A stretch of DNA of 64,000 nucleotides, from NCBI GenBank assembly GCA_030737875.1, contig CM060918.1, positions 883,914,403 through 883,978,402 on the forward strand, read 5' to 3'. Each line of letters begins with the position of its first letter. Positions within the stretch are counted from its first letter, which is position 1. Position numbers and translations under genes: made by a program. Shown piece after piece: positions 33,645 to 46,121 of this stretch. A model generated the notes under the pieces. That model did not search any database, was not told the origin of the DNA, and was given only the letters and a program-made list of their open reading frames with translations. Source of the DNA: Allium sativum. Its lineage: Eukaryota; Streptophyta; Magnoliopsida; Asparagales; Amaryllidaceae.

Positions 33645-36419
33645 TGTAACACCCCACGTCCATTAATGTCACTCACGAAGGGAATGCATTAACTTCCATG
33701 GAGCTTATTTAGTGTATAGAATAGAATATAATAAGACAGATATAAATAATGGTGCTTGAAAAATTTAGAACAACTTTTATTGCAGCGGAGAAATAGTTTG
33801 ATTACAACAACTTCATAAACCAAGTACACTTAATATCCATCTTGATAAATTGTTTCAGAGTACATAAAATAAAAAGAATAAACCCCAACACAAGTAACCA
33901 TAAAAGAGATGAGTTGAACTTTACTTTCAGCAATCCAAGCACTTCCAAAAGAGAGAGAAAGAGATCCGAGATCAAGCTCCACTAGTACTAGTCCCACCCT
34001 GAGAACCTAGGGGGGCAAAAAGGAAGGAAAGAGGCAAAAACAAGGGGGTCAGAATAAAGTCTGGCGAGTATAACAACTTTAACAGTATAATTATTAAAGT
34101 AACCAGGATAAGGCATAAACTGGTAAGATAAGATATGACCATGAAACAAATGGGCATGACAAAACAAATAAGAGGAATATTCTGGCGTTAATCTTGTTCC
34201 TAATCACTATAGGATAATTACTATACTGCACCACCACTCATCACCCTAAAAGTTGATCCCGCCTACATAACTTAATAATGATAATGGTAGTTTCGTGTAC
34301 CCCTAGCTGCCTTCATACGTGCCGTCTGCCCCAATCTCCACTAGTTGTACCCACTACCCCCCATTCAATCGGCTCCCTAACTCGTAGATACCCGTGTTGG
34401 TCCCACAGTGGGGTGTATCACTCCCCAAAGTGGCAACCCGATACCACCAAAGATGCACGACTTATATCTACACGATGCAACAACGTCTTACCTACTAGCC
34501 CAGGCCCACGCACGCACATGACCCCGTTAGACTTGCGTTGCCACCGGTAACCCGTTTTGATCTCTTACAATCAAATCCAGTAAGCGTGTCCCATCCTCGA
34601 CTTGGGTCGAGCTCATAAAGATATTTAATGGGTCACTGGTTTGAAAAGGGCCCCCATGCTTGACACAAGCCTTCCACCTATGCTTGGTCCCCACTAAGGT
34701 TTCCCCACTTAACCCCATTCTTATTCATGTCTTCTTACATGTTTCAATCTTGGTTAAGTGCATCTAATCGTATTTCACATGCCACCCAAGGCACCCACTT
34801 AATTTCACATGCCACCCAAGGCACCCACTTAACTCCCTATGTCCCACCACATGTTTATTTGGTTAAGTGTTACTTAATTCATTAGAACCGTAACCTTGTA
34901 AAGACCTCCCCCATTATGCTGACATTTGCGGTTGCTGGATTTGTCGGGTGGGTCCGGGCAGTCTTATACCGCAAATGAGCCTAACCTCGTGCCTTTACAA
35001 TTGTTACGCATTTAATCCGTGCATTTGACCTCTCACATTAGACTGGCATTTGTGGCTGCTGGATTTGTCGGGCGGGTCCGGGCAGTCTTACACCACAAAA
35101 GAGTCTAACCTCGTGTCTTAGGCGGTTAATTATTACACATCTTTATTTATCCCCAAATTGGATTAATATCCCTATTCAAATTTGTCAATAAATTCCAAAT
35201 TTTTTTATGTCCATAATTGTCTCTTAAAATTATGTCCATAAATACCAATTATGCCAATTAATGTCTCAAATTAATTATATGCCTTTTAAGGCCATTTTAT
35301 GCCAATTCACAATTTATGTATATTCAATATTATCCCATCATCCCCACGCTATTCGTACGTTTTCATATGACATATGTTAGACACACAAATAGTCTAACTT
35401 ACAAAAAGAAAAACATCACCTAACACATAAAATAGATCTAAGGATCATGACATAAGATTACATAGCCAATAACTTGCATATGAATTTCATTCAAACTAGC
35501 ATATGATACAAAACTAGCATAGGTAATGGGCATAAACTTGCATAACTTATGTACTGCTATAGATCCAAACATAAAGGTGTGAACTTGCATATGGATCTAA
35601 ACATAAAGATGTAAACTTGCATATAGATCTGAACATAAAGATGTAAACTTGCATATGGGTCTAAAAATAAAGATGTAAACTTGCATATGGATCTAGACAT
35701 AAAGGTTAATGTCACATAAACTAGCATATGCATATACATGTCTCACGTATATTTTAACAACCCAAGCATGCATAAGATTCATACATGAATATATGATCCA
35801 ATCATCACAAACTTGCATAAGATATATGATTCAACTTGCATAAGATTCACATAAGAACTAACATATGATCCAACTTGCATAAGACTAACATATGATTCAA
35901 CACCACAAACATACATATAATTTACATCACATGATTCAAAATCATATTCTCATAATCCCAATTATATCTTATCATAATTGAATTAATTAATTATTTTGTG
36001 AAAGCTATCATACTCACAATTAAAAAGAATAGTCTTGTCTTTCTGGGATCTGTATTCTGAAACTGATTTGCTCGCCTTTGATGTAGACTAATCGTTATTT
36101 AGATTTGATTTGATTTTGATTCAAGCTTCTATCTTGCTTTAGGGTTGAAATGTATGGCGACTACTCTAAGTTCTCCATTGATGACATGGCGGCTCTTGTT
36201 ATGAATTAATGTGATTAAAGTTAGGGGTTTAGGAGTGTTTTTATAGAAGTTTAATTTAATAAGAGCCGTCGGATTAACCTAGGGATAACCAGAACCATCA
36301 GGACCACTCAGATGGCACATCAGCCCTTAGGGCGAATTGGGCCACGGGTTGACAGCCAAACACCCTGGATCGACCCCTAGTCGACCCAGCGAGGCTCGAG
36401 TCGACTCCAAAAATGGTGC
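33645..36419 (-). repeat. Element A 5' LTR, main part
   Basis: Matches 25423-28239 of the 3' LTR. It carries a minus-strand TATAAAAA box at 36238-36245 and is cut by the CACTA at 36420; the remaining 268 bases are at 52796-53063. Confidence 0.95.
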
Positions 36420-36806
36420 CACTACAACAAAAATACCCTATTACAACGTCAACTTTACAACGGGCATTTGTTGACAGTTGTAATAGATAGCTATTACAAC
36501 GGTCATTTATGGCCCATTGTAATAGATATCCTGTACAACGCCTTTTTTACAACGGGCAGCAACTGCCCGTTGTAATAGAATGCTATTACAATGGGTATTT
36601 CTGGCCCATTGTAATAGATGTCAGTTTGACAACGTTTATAGAAGGCCTATTGTAATAAATGTCTGTTTTACAACGGTTACAAAATGCCCTTTGTAATAGA
36701 TGCCTATTTGACAACGATCATAAAATGTATGTTTTAACCTATGTCAAATTTACAATGATCATAAAATGCCTGTTGTAATAACTGTTAATTTAAATAATTT
36801 TTTGAA

Positions 36807-37390
36807 ATTTGGTTGCAAAACCAAATATTTACACGTATTACCAATTCAAAATTATAATTACAACTATATAAATAATTTGTAAATATAATTAATTTAAATA
36901 ATTTTTATTTATTAGTTATATTTTCATAACTAATTTTAAATTGTTAACGTATAATATTTAATACTTAATTAATTTATAATTTGATAATTACTAACTATAA
37001 TATTATATTATGTACTGCTGATTGTTAATAATTATATATTATTTATTAATATTTAATAACTAATGATATTATACTAAGCAAATATCAGGATGGTAGATTT
37101 CGATTTTGTATTTTTAAAATTTGGATGCAAATCCAAATATTTACACATATTAGCAATTCAAAATTATAATTACAACTATATAAATAATTTGTAAATATAA
37201 ATAATTTAAATAATTTTTTAATTGTTAGTTATATTTTCATAACTAATTTTAAATTGTTAACGTTTAATATTTAATACTTAATTAATTTATAATTTGATAA
37301 TTACTAACTATTATATTATATTATGTATTACTAATTGTTAATAATATTATATTATTTATTAATATTTAATAATTAATCATTAATGATTAC
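36807..37390. repeat. AT-rich tandem duplication in the CACTA left part
   Basis: A unit of about 280 bp beginning ATTTGG(T/A)TGCAAA.CCAAAT occurs at 36807 and again 312 bases later at 37119, with small differences. Composition is extremely AT-rich. Confidence 0.75.
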
Positions 37391-37439
37391 TATATACTAT
37401 AACAATGCTAGTATTAATGTTGTATTCAAAATCCTCCGT

Positions 37440-37683
37440 TCGCAGTTAGCACATGACCTAGGATCAGAACCCAATTACAATTGTTTCATACATAAGGTCC
37501 AAGCCGGCCAGCCCGATACAACTTTAATGTAATATATTATAAAATTCCGTTCGTTTGTCTTCCTCTTGCCGTTAGGTTTTCCACTTTCGCCGCCTTCATC
37601 AACTCATAACTCGCAAATTTAGAGCATCATCTTCCATCTTCCAGACACACCAACGCTGCTGAATAAAAAGCTTAATCGAAACC
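37440..37683. other. CACTA internal region, left (leader-like)
   Basis: Higher-GC, CT-rich sequence resembling a transcribed leader; it continues after element B at 49383 to a possible splice donor (AAAG|GTACTG near 49602). No protein was recognised, so I call no gene. Confidence 0.35.
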
Positions 37684-38125
37684 TGTAACAGCCCGGATTT
37701 TTGAATAATCGAATTAACTAAAATAAAGAATAATTAATCTCAGACGTCAGAATTAATGGAATGGGGTTGCGCCATTGTGTTCGTCTCAGAATTCTAGTTG
37801 AAATAGAGTCCGAGTTTGCGGGAAACGGGTACCGGATGAAGGAGTTATAGACGAACGAAGTTTGGTGGCAAAAAGGAAAAAAAATTGCACTGGCGCACTT
37901 GGGAAGTGAGCCGGTACAAATTTGCACTGGTGCACCTGCCAAGTGTGCCCAGGCCGAGAGAAAATCTGCACAGCTTTCTGGTTCAGTCCGATCTATGTTG
38001 TGACTCATTGCTGAGTCCTTTCTAACTCCTTGCTGAGTCATTAGGGCTGAGGTGTCACCCTATCCCGACTGAATGGTTTTGATTAACCCTAAGATCATCT
38101 GACGGCCTAAATTAATTCAAAACTC

Positions 38126-38133
38126 TATAAAAA
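38126..38133 (+). promoter_or_regulatory. TATA box in element B 5' LTR
   Basis: TATAAAAA in CTCTATAAAAAGACCC; an equivalent box is present in the 3' LTR at about 46564. Position and motif only. Confidence 0.6.
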
Positions 38134-39416
38134 GACCCATAGACTCAAACCCTAAATCAGAATTAAAACTAAAACTATGGCCGTCATGCTGTCGTCTTGA
38201 ACCCTAGAGTAGCCGCCACAAATTAAAGAGGAAGAACAGCAAATCGAATCATTTCTATTCAACCCTTACAACGAATCTTTTTCAAAGGAGAGCTAATACA
38301 ACTCCAGAAATCAGAATTCAAAACTCAAGACCGCTTTTGAGTAGTGAGTTCGATAGTTTTAACAAAATAATTAGTAAATTAATTGGATTGAGTTATGATG
38401 CGGATAATTTGGATATGATATGAATTATTGACTGCATGTTGTAATTATGTTGTAGAATTGTGTTGTAATTTCTATGAAATTATGTTATGATGCTATCATT
38501 TACGATGTAAAGTTATGATGCTATCACCCATGTTATAATCCTATGATTGGCTTATGTCTAGTTGAATCATCATGTTTCATATGCTAGTTTGGTTATGATG
38601 ATTCATATGATAAATCGTATGTATACAAGTATAGATTTTGATTTAAACATGAATCACATAAAAGTTGGGTAAAACTATAGGTGACCTTACATGGTTGTGA
38701 CATCTAGTTTATGTGAAAATTTGATTAAAAGTTAGGCTATGACATGTGTGAGTTATATGCTAAATTCTACATGATATTTTACATATTAGATGTAAGTTTA
38801 CACCATTGTTATGATGCATAAATCACATATGCAAGTTTGTATAAATATATGAGTTTGGGATGTGAATCATGTTATGCAAGTTTAGGTTTATTGCCTATGC
38901 AAGTTTACACCTTTAGATGTAGATCTATGACATACATGATTTATGCAAGTTTGTGACCATTATCTCAACATGTTCACACCTTTAGATTTGGATTTATGAC
39001 ATATGTTGTTTATGCAAGTTGTAACTTTGGCCTATGCAAGTTTTAGAAGTAGAACATCATTCACATATGCAAGTTCACCCCTATGTTTAGATTTGTGTTT
39101 TAATTATGTGTATAATGTGATGTTTTCTCTTTATTCCATGAGTTAGACTATTCGAGTCTAACGTATATTTTACGTTAAACGAACAAATGTACAACGTGGG
39201 GTAAAGGGGATAATATTAAAAGATTTAATTGGCATAAATGCCTTAAAAGGCATAAAATAAAATTGTGGTGAAAATTGGTATGATTTTACATACCATAAAT
39301 GGACGGACATAATTGAGTCAATTATGGACATCGTTAAATTTGGAATTGATTGATAATTTGAATAGGGAAAATAATTCAAATTGGAGGAATGATTAATTAG
39401 GTATAATTAATCGTCT

Positions 39417-39655
39417 AAGACACGAGGTTAGGCTTGTTTGTGGTGTAAGACTGCCCGGACCCACCCGGCAAATCCAGCTGCCACAAATGCCAGTCTAATG
39501 TGAGAGGTCTTAGGCACAAATAAAATACGTAACAGTTGTAAAGACACGAGGTTAGGCTCGTTTCTGGTGTAAGACTGCCCGGACCCGCCCGGCAAATCCA
39601 GCTGCCACAAATGCCAGTCTTATGTGAGAGGTCTTTATGAGGTTACGGTCTTAAT
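39417..39655. repeat. Tandem duplication inside element B LTRs
   Basis: Two units of about 123 bp, each with GACACGAGGTTAGGCTCG, AAGACTGCCCGGACCC and CCCGGCAAATCCAGCTGC. Also present twice in the B 3' LTR (about 47855-48080) and in both LTRs of A in the other orientation. Confidence 0.8.
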
Positions 39656-40965
39656 GAATTTTGAAACACTTAACCAGATAAACATGTAGTGGGACATGAG
39701 GGGGTTAAGTGGGTGCCTTGGGTGGCATGTGGAATCTAGTAGGTGCTTTGGGTGGCATTTGGAAATACGATTAGAAACACTTAACCAAAATTGAAACACG
39801 TAAGTTAAGATGAATAAGAAGTGGGTTAAGTGGGATGTACTAGAGGGGACCAAGCTTAGGTGGATAGCTTGTGTCAAGTAATGGGGGCCCATTTCAACCA
39901 GTAACCCATACATATCTTTGTGGGCTTGACCCAAGTCAAGGACGGGACACGCATACTGGGCTTGACTGTAAGAGGCCAAACCGAGTTAGCGGTGGCAACG
40001 CAAGTCCAGCGGGTTCATATGCGTGTGTGGACCCGGGCTGGTAGGTAAGACGTTGTTGCATCATGTAGGTATAAGCCGTGCATCATTGGTGGTATCGGGT
40101 TGCCACTTTGGGGAGTGATACACCCCACTGTGGGGCCAACACGGTTATCTACGAGTTAGGGAGCCGATCGCTTGGGGGTAGTGGGTACACCTAGTGGAGA
40201 TAGGAGCAGGCGGCACCTATGAAGGCAGCTATGGGTGCACGAAACTACCAATATCATTATTAAGTTTTGTAGGCGGGATCAACCTTAGGGTCACTAGTGG
40301 TGGTGCAGTATACTAGTGGTGGTGCAGTATACTAGTGGTGGTGCAGTATAGCAATTATCCTACAGTGTTGGGGTAGTTTAGTAATTATCTTAGTGGGTTA
40401 GGTGCGCATTAACGATATCGTTGTTCATCTTGTTTCCTTATTTACTCTGCCATACTCAATGGTTCATGGTCATTTCCCTGTTTTCCAACTTATGCCTTAG
40501 CCTAGTTACTTTGTTAATTATATTGTTAAAGTTATCGCACTCGCCATACTTTATGTCTGACCCCCTTTGTTTCCTCCTCTTTTCTTCCTTCTCCCCCCCC
40601 CCCAAGGTGCTCAGGTTGGAACTAGCACCAGTGGAGCTTGATTTTGGACTGCTTTTAGAAGATTGCTTGGATCGCTGAAGTAAAGTTCAGCTTCTCTTTC
40701 ATTTATGGCTATTTTTTATTGGGGATTATGTCTTTCAATTTATGTACTTTTGGTAGTCAAGATGGATATTATGTACTTGACTCTGGTTTTGATGATGTAA
40801 TCAAACATATGTGTTTTCCACTGCAATGAAATAAAGTTTTAAATTTTCAAGTACTGTTTATATCTGTCTTGTGTTAAGTTCATGTTCTATACTTACTTAA
40901 AACGCTCCATAGAAGTTAATGCATTCCCTTTGTGAGTGACATTAATGGACGTGGGGTGTTACACG

Positions 40966-40977
40966 TGGTATCAGAGC
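40966..40977 (+). promoter_or_regulatory. Element B primer-binding site
   Basis: TGGTATCAGAGC, exact initiator-Met tRNA complement, two bases after the 5' LTR. Confidence 0.92.
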
Positions 40978-41169
40978 TGAAGGTTACCGGAACAGATATG
41001 AATTTTGAAAAACTGTTTTTCAAAAGCATTTTTATAAAGAAGTGCTTTCAAAAGTATGTTTTAAGGAAAGTATTTTCAAGAGAAAAGTATATTTTAGAAA
41101 GCATAACCCCAAGAGCCATATATCTTTCCTTCGGTTCTTTTATATTGAATTTTTCCTTTTTCGTTTCAG

Positions 41170-42170
41170 CATGTCTGAAGCATCTGAGATACTAGAGGGT
41201 GTTCATGTACCCGGTTGGTTTCGTCAATATCTCGAGGCTAGGCCGCCACCGCAGGTCCAGCAAATGCTCCTCCTCCTCCTCCTCCCTCTCCTCCTCGCGT
41301 CGATACTTTTGCTAAGATATGTAAGGACTTTAGGGCAATGGGTGGAAAACCTTTTCACGGGACGGAGACATCTGTTGAAGCTCGTAATTGGCTAAAGGAG
41401 GTGGAAGAATTGTTTGGAATCTTTGAAGTGGATGATGGAAGAAAGGTCCAGCTAGCTGCCTGGCTAATGAAGGATGATGCCTCATTTTGGTGGGAGGTCA
41501 CTAATGGTGGACGTCCAGTCGATACCTGGCCAGATTTTAGGCAGAGGTTTGAGGCGAAGTTTCTCTCGCGGGCTGAAGAGAATCTATACATAAAAAGATT
41601 TTTGGCGCTAAAACAAGGGAATCTATCGGTGAAAGAATACGTCAACAAGTTCAATCAGTTGGCGAGATTTGGCTTGGACTTGGTGAATACTCCAGAAAAG
41701 AAGGCCCTAAGATTTGTTAAGGGTTTAAACGAGCCGCTTCATGGGTTAGCTATGACCCACATTCCCATGGGGGCTACCTTCGAGAGACTAGTTGACATGG
41801 CGCTCATGCATGAAGAGGAGAAGGGCGCCAATGCTAATAAGGCACCCGAGAAGAAAGGGGATCAAAAGAAGCCGCAACAGCAACAACAGAACAAGAAAGG
41901 TGGCAAAGGCAACAATGCCAAGGAGAAGAAGAAATGCTTTAACTGTGGGACACCCGGACATCTAAGCAAAGATTGTAGGAAGAAAAAGAAGACTGGTTGT
42001 TTCCACTGTGGCGAGGCGGGACATCTTATTAAGGACTGCCCAAAGAAAGGGCAGAGGGCAGGGTCTACCTCGGGAGGACAGGTGCAAGCTCTTATGGCAC
42101 CAGGGCAGGCAAGGGGACAAGTTCAGGCTCTCGTGGTCCCACCGCTGCAAGAACGAGGTAGAGCAATTTC
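41170..42170 (+). pseudogene. Element B gag
   Basis: Starts MSEASEILEGVHVPGWFRQYL. A frameshift near 41250 breaks the proline-rich stretch; from 41338 the frame is open through WLMKDDASFWWEV, the AEENLYIKRFLALKQGNLS region and both intact zinc knuckles, CFNCGTPGHLSKDC and CFHCGEAGHLIKDC (about 41937-42040). Gag packages element RNA. Confidence 0.93.
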
Positions 42171-43568
42171 CGTTGAAAATTTAGTTTTCCTGTTTGATCA
42201 TCCTATCCGTACTTTATTCGATTCTGGCGCATCACATTCATTTATCTCTACATCATTAGTTGAAACACTGCACCTAGATACTAGTCTTGTTACCGATCCC
42301 TTAGTAGTCTCAAATCCTATCGGTGGTTCGGCTCATCTTTCTATGATTTGTCGGGATTTGAGAGTGTTTATCTTGGGCATTGAGTTTGAGTGCAATGCTT
42401 TTGTACTTGGCTTCATGGGCTGCGGTTTAATTCTAGGTATGGATTGGCTAACTAGAAATGGAGCCATCCTAGATTGTGAAAGAAGGGTAGTTAGATTATT
42501 GACTCGTTGTGGAAGGACCCTTGATATTTCTTGTGATCCTAGAGGTCCAGTAATGCTTAGCTACCTAGAATCCCTTGACGCATCCGATGATGACTTACAT
42601 TCTATTCGTATAGTTCGTGAATATGTTGATGTTTTCGATGAGGTGAGGGGTTTACCCCCAAAACGTGAAATAGACTTTCGAATATATCTAGTAGATAATG
42701 CAAAGCCAGCTGCATTACCAGTGCGCCACATGGCTCCAAGAGAGAGAAGAGAACTCAGTAAGCAAGTGAAAGAATTGCTTGAGAAGGGGTTCATCAGACG
42801 TAGTATATCGGAGTGGGGTGCTCCAGTAGTGTTTGCCACGAAGGCGGATGGGTCCCTTAGACTTTGTGTGGACTATAGATAACTTAATAAGCTTACTAAG
42901 AAGAATAGACACCCACTGCCGAGGATTGACGATCTTTACGATCAGTTAGTTGGCGCCTCAGTGTTTTCGCAGTTGGACTTAGCCACGGGTTTCCATCAGT
43001 TGAGAGTGGCTGATGATAGCATAGACAAGACTGCCTTTAGGACTCCAGACGGTTTCTTCGAGTGGCTTGTGATGCCCTTAGGTTTGACAAACGTCCCCGC
43101 ATAGTTTGTTGACTTGATGAGTAGGGTGTTTAAGGAGTACCTTAATAAATTCGTGGTAGTCTTTGTGGACGACATCTTGATCTTTTCCAAGAGCGAGGAA
43201 GAGCATGCCCTACATCTTAAGGAAGTGTTGGAGACTCTTCAAGCGCATAGCCTTAAAGCTAAATTTTCTAAGTGCCGCTTTTGGAGAAAGGAAGTGCGGT
43301 TCTTAGGGCACGTAGTTTCCAAAGAAGGGATAGTTGTGGATCCCGCGAAGGTAGTGGCCATCCAAGATTGGAAGGTTCCCAAAAATGCTACCGAGGTGAG
43401 AAGTTTCTTAGGGTTGGCTGGCTATTATATGAAGTTTATCAAAGACTTAGCAAAAATATCAGCCCCATTAACACGCTTGACGAAGAAGAATCTAGTTTTT
43501 ACGTGGGACGTAGATTGTGATGATGCGTTCCAACGTTTGAAGGGAGCTTTGACCATAGCCCAGTCTTA
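42171..43568 (+). pseudogene. Element B protease and reverse transcriptase
   Basis: Protease: [12 protein letters not shown] near 42215. [22 protein letters not shown] and LRLCVDYR, then a stop at 42880-42882 where element A has Glu; another stop at about 43102 replaces Tyr in TN.PA|FVDLM. The frame resumes with [19 protein letters not shown] (catalytic DD near 43150) and [13 protein letters not shown]. The next frameshift, near 43560, separates RNase H. Confidence 0.94.
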
Positions 43569-44250
43569 GTGTTGCTAGATGGGAGTAAGCCATTTACCAT
43601 TTATACCGATGCTTGTGGGACAGGACTCGGCGCAGTCTTAATGCAAGAGGGAAGGGTAATAGCCTACGGTGGAAGGCAGTTGAGAGTGCATGAAAGAAAT
43701 TACCCTACACATGGACTAGAGTTGGCCGCTATTGTCTTCGCGCTTAAGTCTTGGCGTCATTATCTTCTTGGCGAAAAATTCGAATTATTCACTGACCACA
43801 AATCGCTAAAATACTTATTCTCTCAGAAGGACTTAAACTTAAGGCAGCAAAGGTAGATGGAATTCTTAGCATCCTACGACTTCGAGATAGCATATGCCCC
43901 TGCAAGGGTAACGTGGTGGCAGACGCCTTAAGTAGAAAAAGGTTGTCCTTGAGTCCGTTGTTTGTTGAGCGGCGAAGCTTAGAGTTCATCTCTACGTTTG
44001 TCTTTAAACCTTCCGTTGACTTTGTACCCGGTTTGCTAGCATCCTTAGAGGTCATACCTACGCTTTTGGGATGGATTGGCGAGGCACAGCGAGACGACCC
44101 ACAGTTGGTTGAGTTAGTAGAAAAGCTCAAAAGAGGGGAGTCATCGAGCCATCTCCGTAGGTATACCCTAAATGATAAGGGTTGGTTACGTAGGGACGGT
44201 AGACTTTGTGTACCACGGGACGAGGATTTGAGGAAGACTATTCTTGATGA
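43569..44250 (+). pseudogene. Element B RNase H
   Basis: [36 protein letters not shown] and [17 protein letters not shown] are RNase H blocks. A stop at 43854 replaces Trp (LRQQR|M) and a one-base deletion near 43902 shifts into [12 protein letters not shown]. Confidence 0.92.
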
Positions 44251-45525
44251 TGCACATCGTTCAAAGATGACCATTCATCCCGGTGGGGACAAGATGTACA
44301 TGGACATGAAATGAGTTTACTTTTGGGCTGGCATGAAGAAAGAGGTGACTGAGTATGTCGCTAGATGCTTGGTGTGCCAACAAGTAAAAGCAGAGCAAAA
44401 GAAGCCCGGTGGATTGCTTCACCCATTGGAGGTCCCACAATGGAAGTGGGAAAGTGTTTCGATGGACTTTGTTGACAGATTACCAAGATCGAGGAAGGGT
44501 AATACGGGGATTTGGGTCGTGGTAGACAGACTTACTAAGAGCGCCCATTTCATTCCCGTGAAGAGTAAGAGGACTGCTCCATGGTTAGCCTCTGTATACA
44601 TTCGAGGGATAGTTCGTTTGCACGATGTTCCATCTAGCATAGTGAGCGACCGCGATCCTATTTTTACAAGCGAATTTTGAAAGAGCTTACAAGAGGCGGT
44701 AGGGACTCAGTTATGTTTGAACACCGCATATCATCCTTAGACGGACGACCAGACCAAGATGGTGAATCGTATTCTAGAGGACCTATTGAGGTTATGTGTC
44801 TTAGACTTCGGAGGTACATGGGAGGAACATCTTCCGTTGGTAGATTTCGCATATAATAATAGCTTTCAGTCTAGCATTGGCATGGCACCGTTCGAGGTTC
44901 TTTATGGACGGCCGTGTCGTTCGCCTACATGTTGGTGGGAGTCTACAGACAAGATCTTGCTTGGACCCGATAAGATTAGAGAGACTTCAGAAAAGATCGA
45001 TTTGATTCGAAGGAGGATGAAGACGGCGCAAGATAGACAGAAATCTTATGTGGACAAGAGGAGGACAGATCTTGAGTTTGATATTGGGGACATGGTCTTT
45101 GTCAAGGTGTCTCCATTACGGAACATCGTTCGCTTTGGGTCCGTTGGGAAGTTAGCACCAAGGTTCGTAGGGCCGTTTCCTATTAAGGAAAGGATTGGGC
45201 AGATGGCGTCTAGAGTGGAGTTGCCCGAGAGACTTAGTGGTGTACACGACGTATTCCATGTATTACATTTGAGGAAATGCTTCCACGAGACCGCGGAAGT
45301 GGTAGAGCCGAGCTTGCTTAGAGAGGTGGAGATAGAGCGTGACGCGACGATTCGACGAGCTCCTACGTGCATTCTTGGGTCGGAGATTAAGAAGTTGAGG
45401 AATTGAGAGGTCAAGCTAGTCAAAGTGCAATGGGGAGATGATGAAAGCGATGCTACTTGGGAGACGGAAGAGAAGATGTGTTCATTATACCCTTTTCTTT
45501 TCGAGGGTATGTCTTTTAATTTCTC
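44251..45525 (+). pseudogene. Element B integrase and chromodomain-like tail
   Basis: Zinc finger H..H with RCLVCQQVKA, catalytic MDFVDRLPRS, DRDPIFTSEF, then HP|TDDQT. Stops at about 44312 (CGA to TGA), 44678 (TGG to TGA) and 44738 (CAG to TAG). The C-terminal region IVRFGSVGKLAPRFVGPFPI and VHDVFHVLHLRKC leads to VKLVKVQWGDD..ATWETEEKM, the degenerate chromodomain position that in chromoviruses guides insertion to heterochromatin. Confidence 0.92.
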
Positions 45526-46121
45526 CTTTATCGCTTACCTTGTACTTATCTTATCTTTAGTATGTCCTCTCGCTAGTACCCTTGGCCTTTAGATAGGGTA
45601 GTCCTATGGTTGAAACATGTGTTTGAGACATGTTATGTATGATGGATGCATGTGGATGCAAGTGTTTGCTAGTGGTTGCTCGTGGATGCATATACACACA
45701 CTTTAGGCACTAGATCGGCTCAGTCACTTCATATCGCATATTGCATATAAATGTGTGTACATATTTAAGTAATGGATGTATAATGGTTGTACCATCATAT
45801 GGATGTTGCATTTTGGTGAATGGTTGTGCACACATGTAGAAATGATATGTATCGATAAGGTTCTTTCGCATACATAATGGACGCATGGCACTATCATGGT
45901 TTGCATTAAGGAGGTCAACTGAATCAGTAGACCGCCTGATTTTGCATTAGATAAGGAATATATACACACACTTCTTGCATATGTTCATACAACATTATAA
46001 ATTTTATAAGGATAATGGATGCCCGTGTTTGATGGTTGAGTAGATGGTTGTTTGGATGGTAGGATATGCATTCTCCTTAACTTGGAGATTTCGGGGGAGA
46101 AATCCTTTAAGGAGGGGAGAA

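Larger units (their letters stand above)
37684..40963 (+). repeat. Element B 5' LTR
   Basis: 3280 bp. TATAAAAA at 38126-38133 followed by AAACCCTAAAT leader-like sequence. A 123-bp tandem duplication lies at 39417-39655. Confidence 0.95.
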
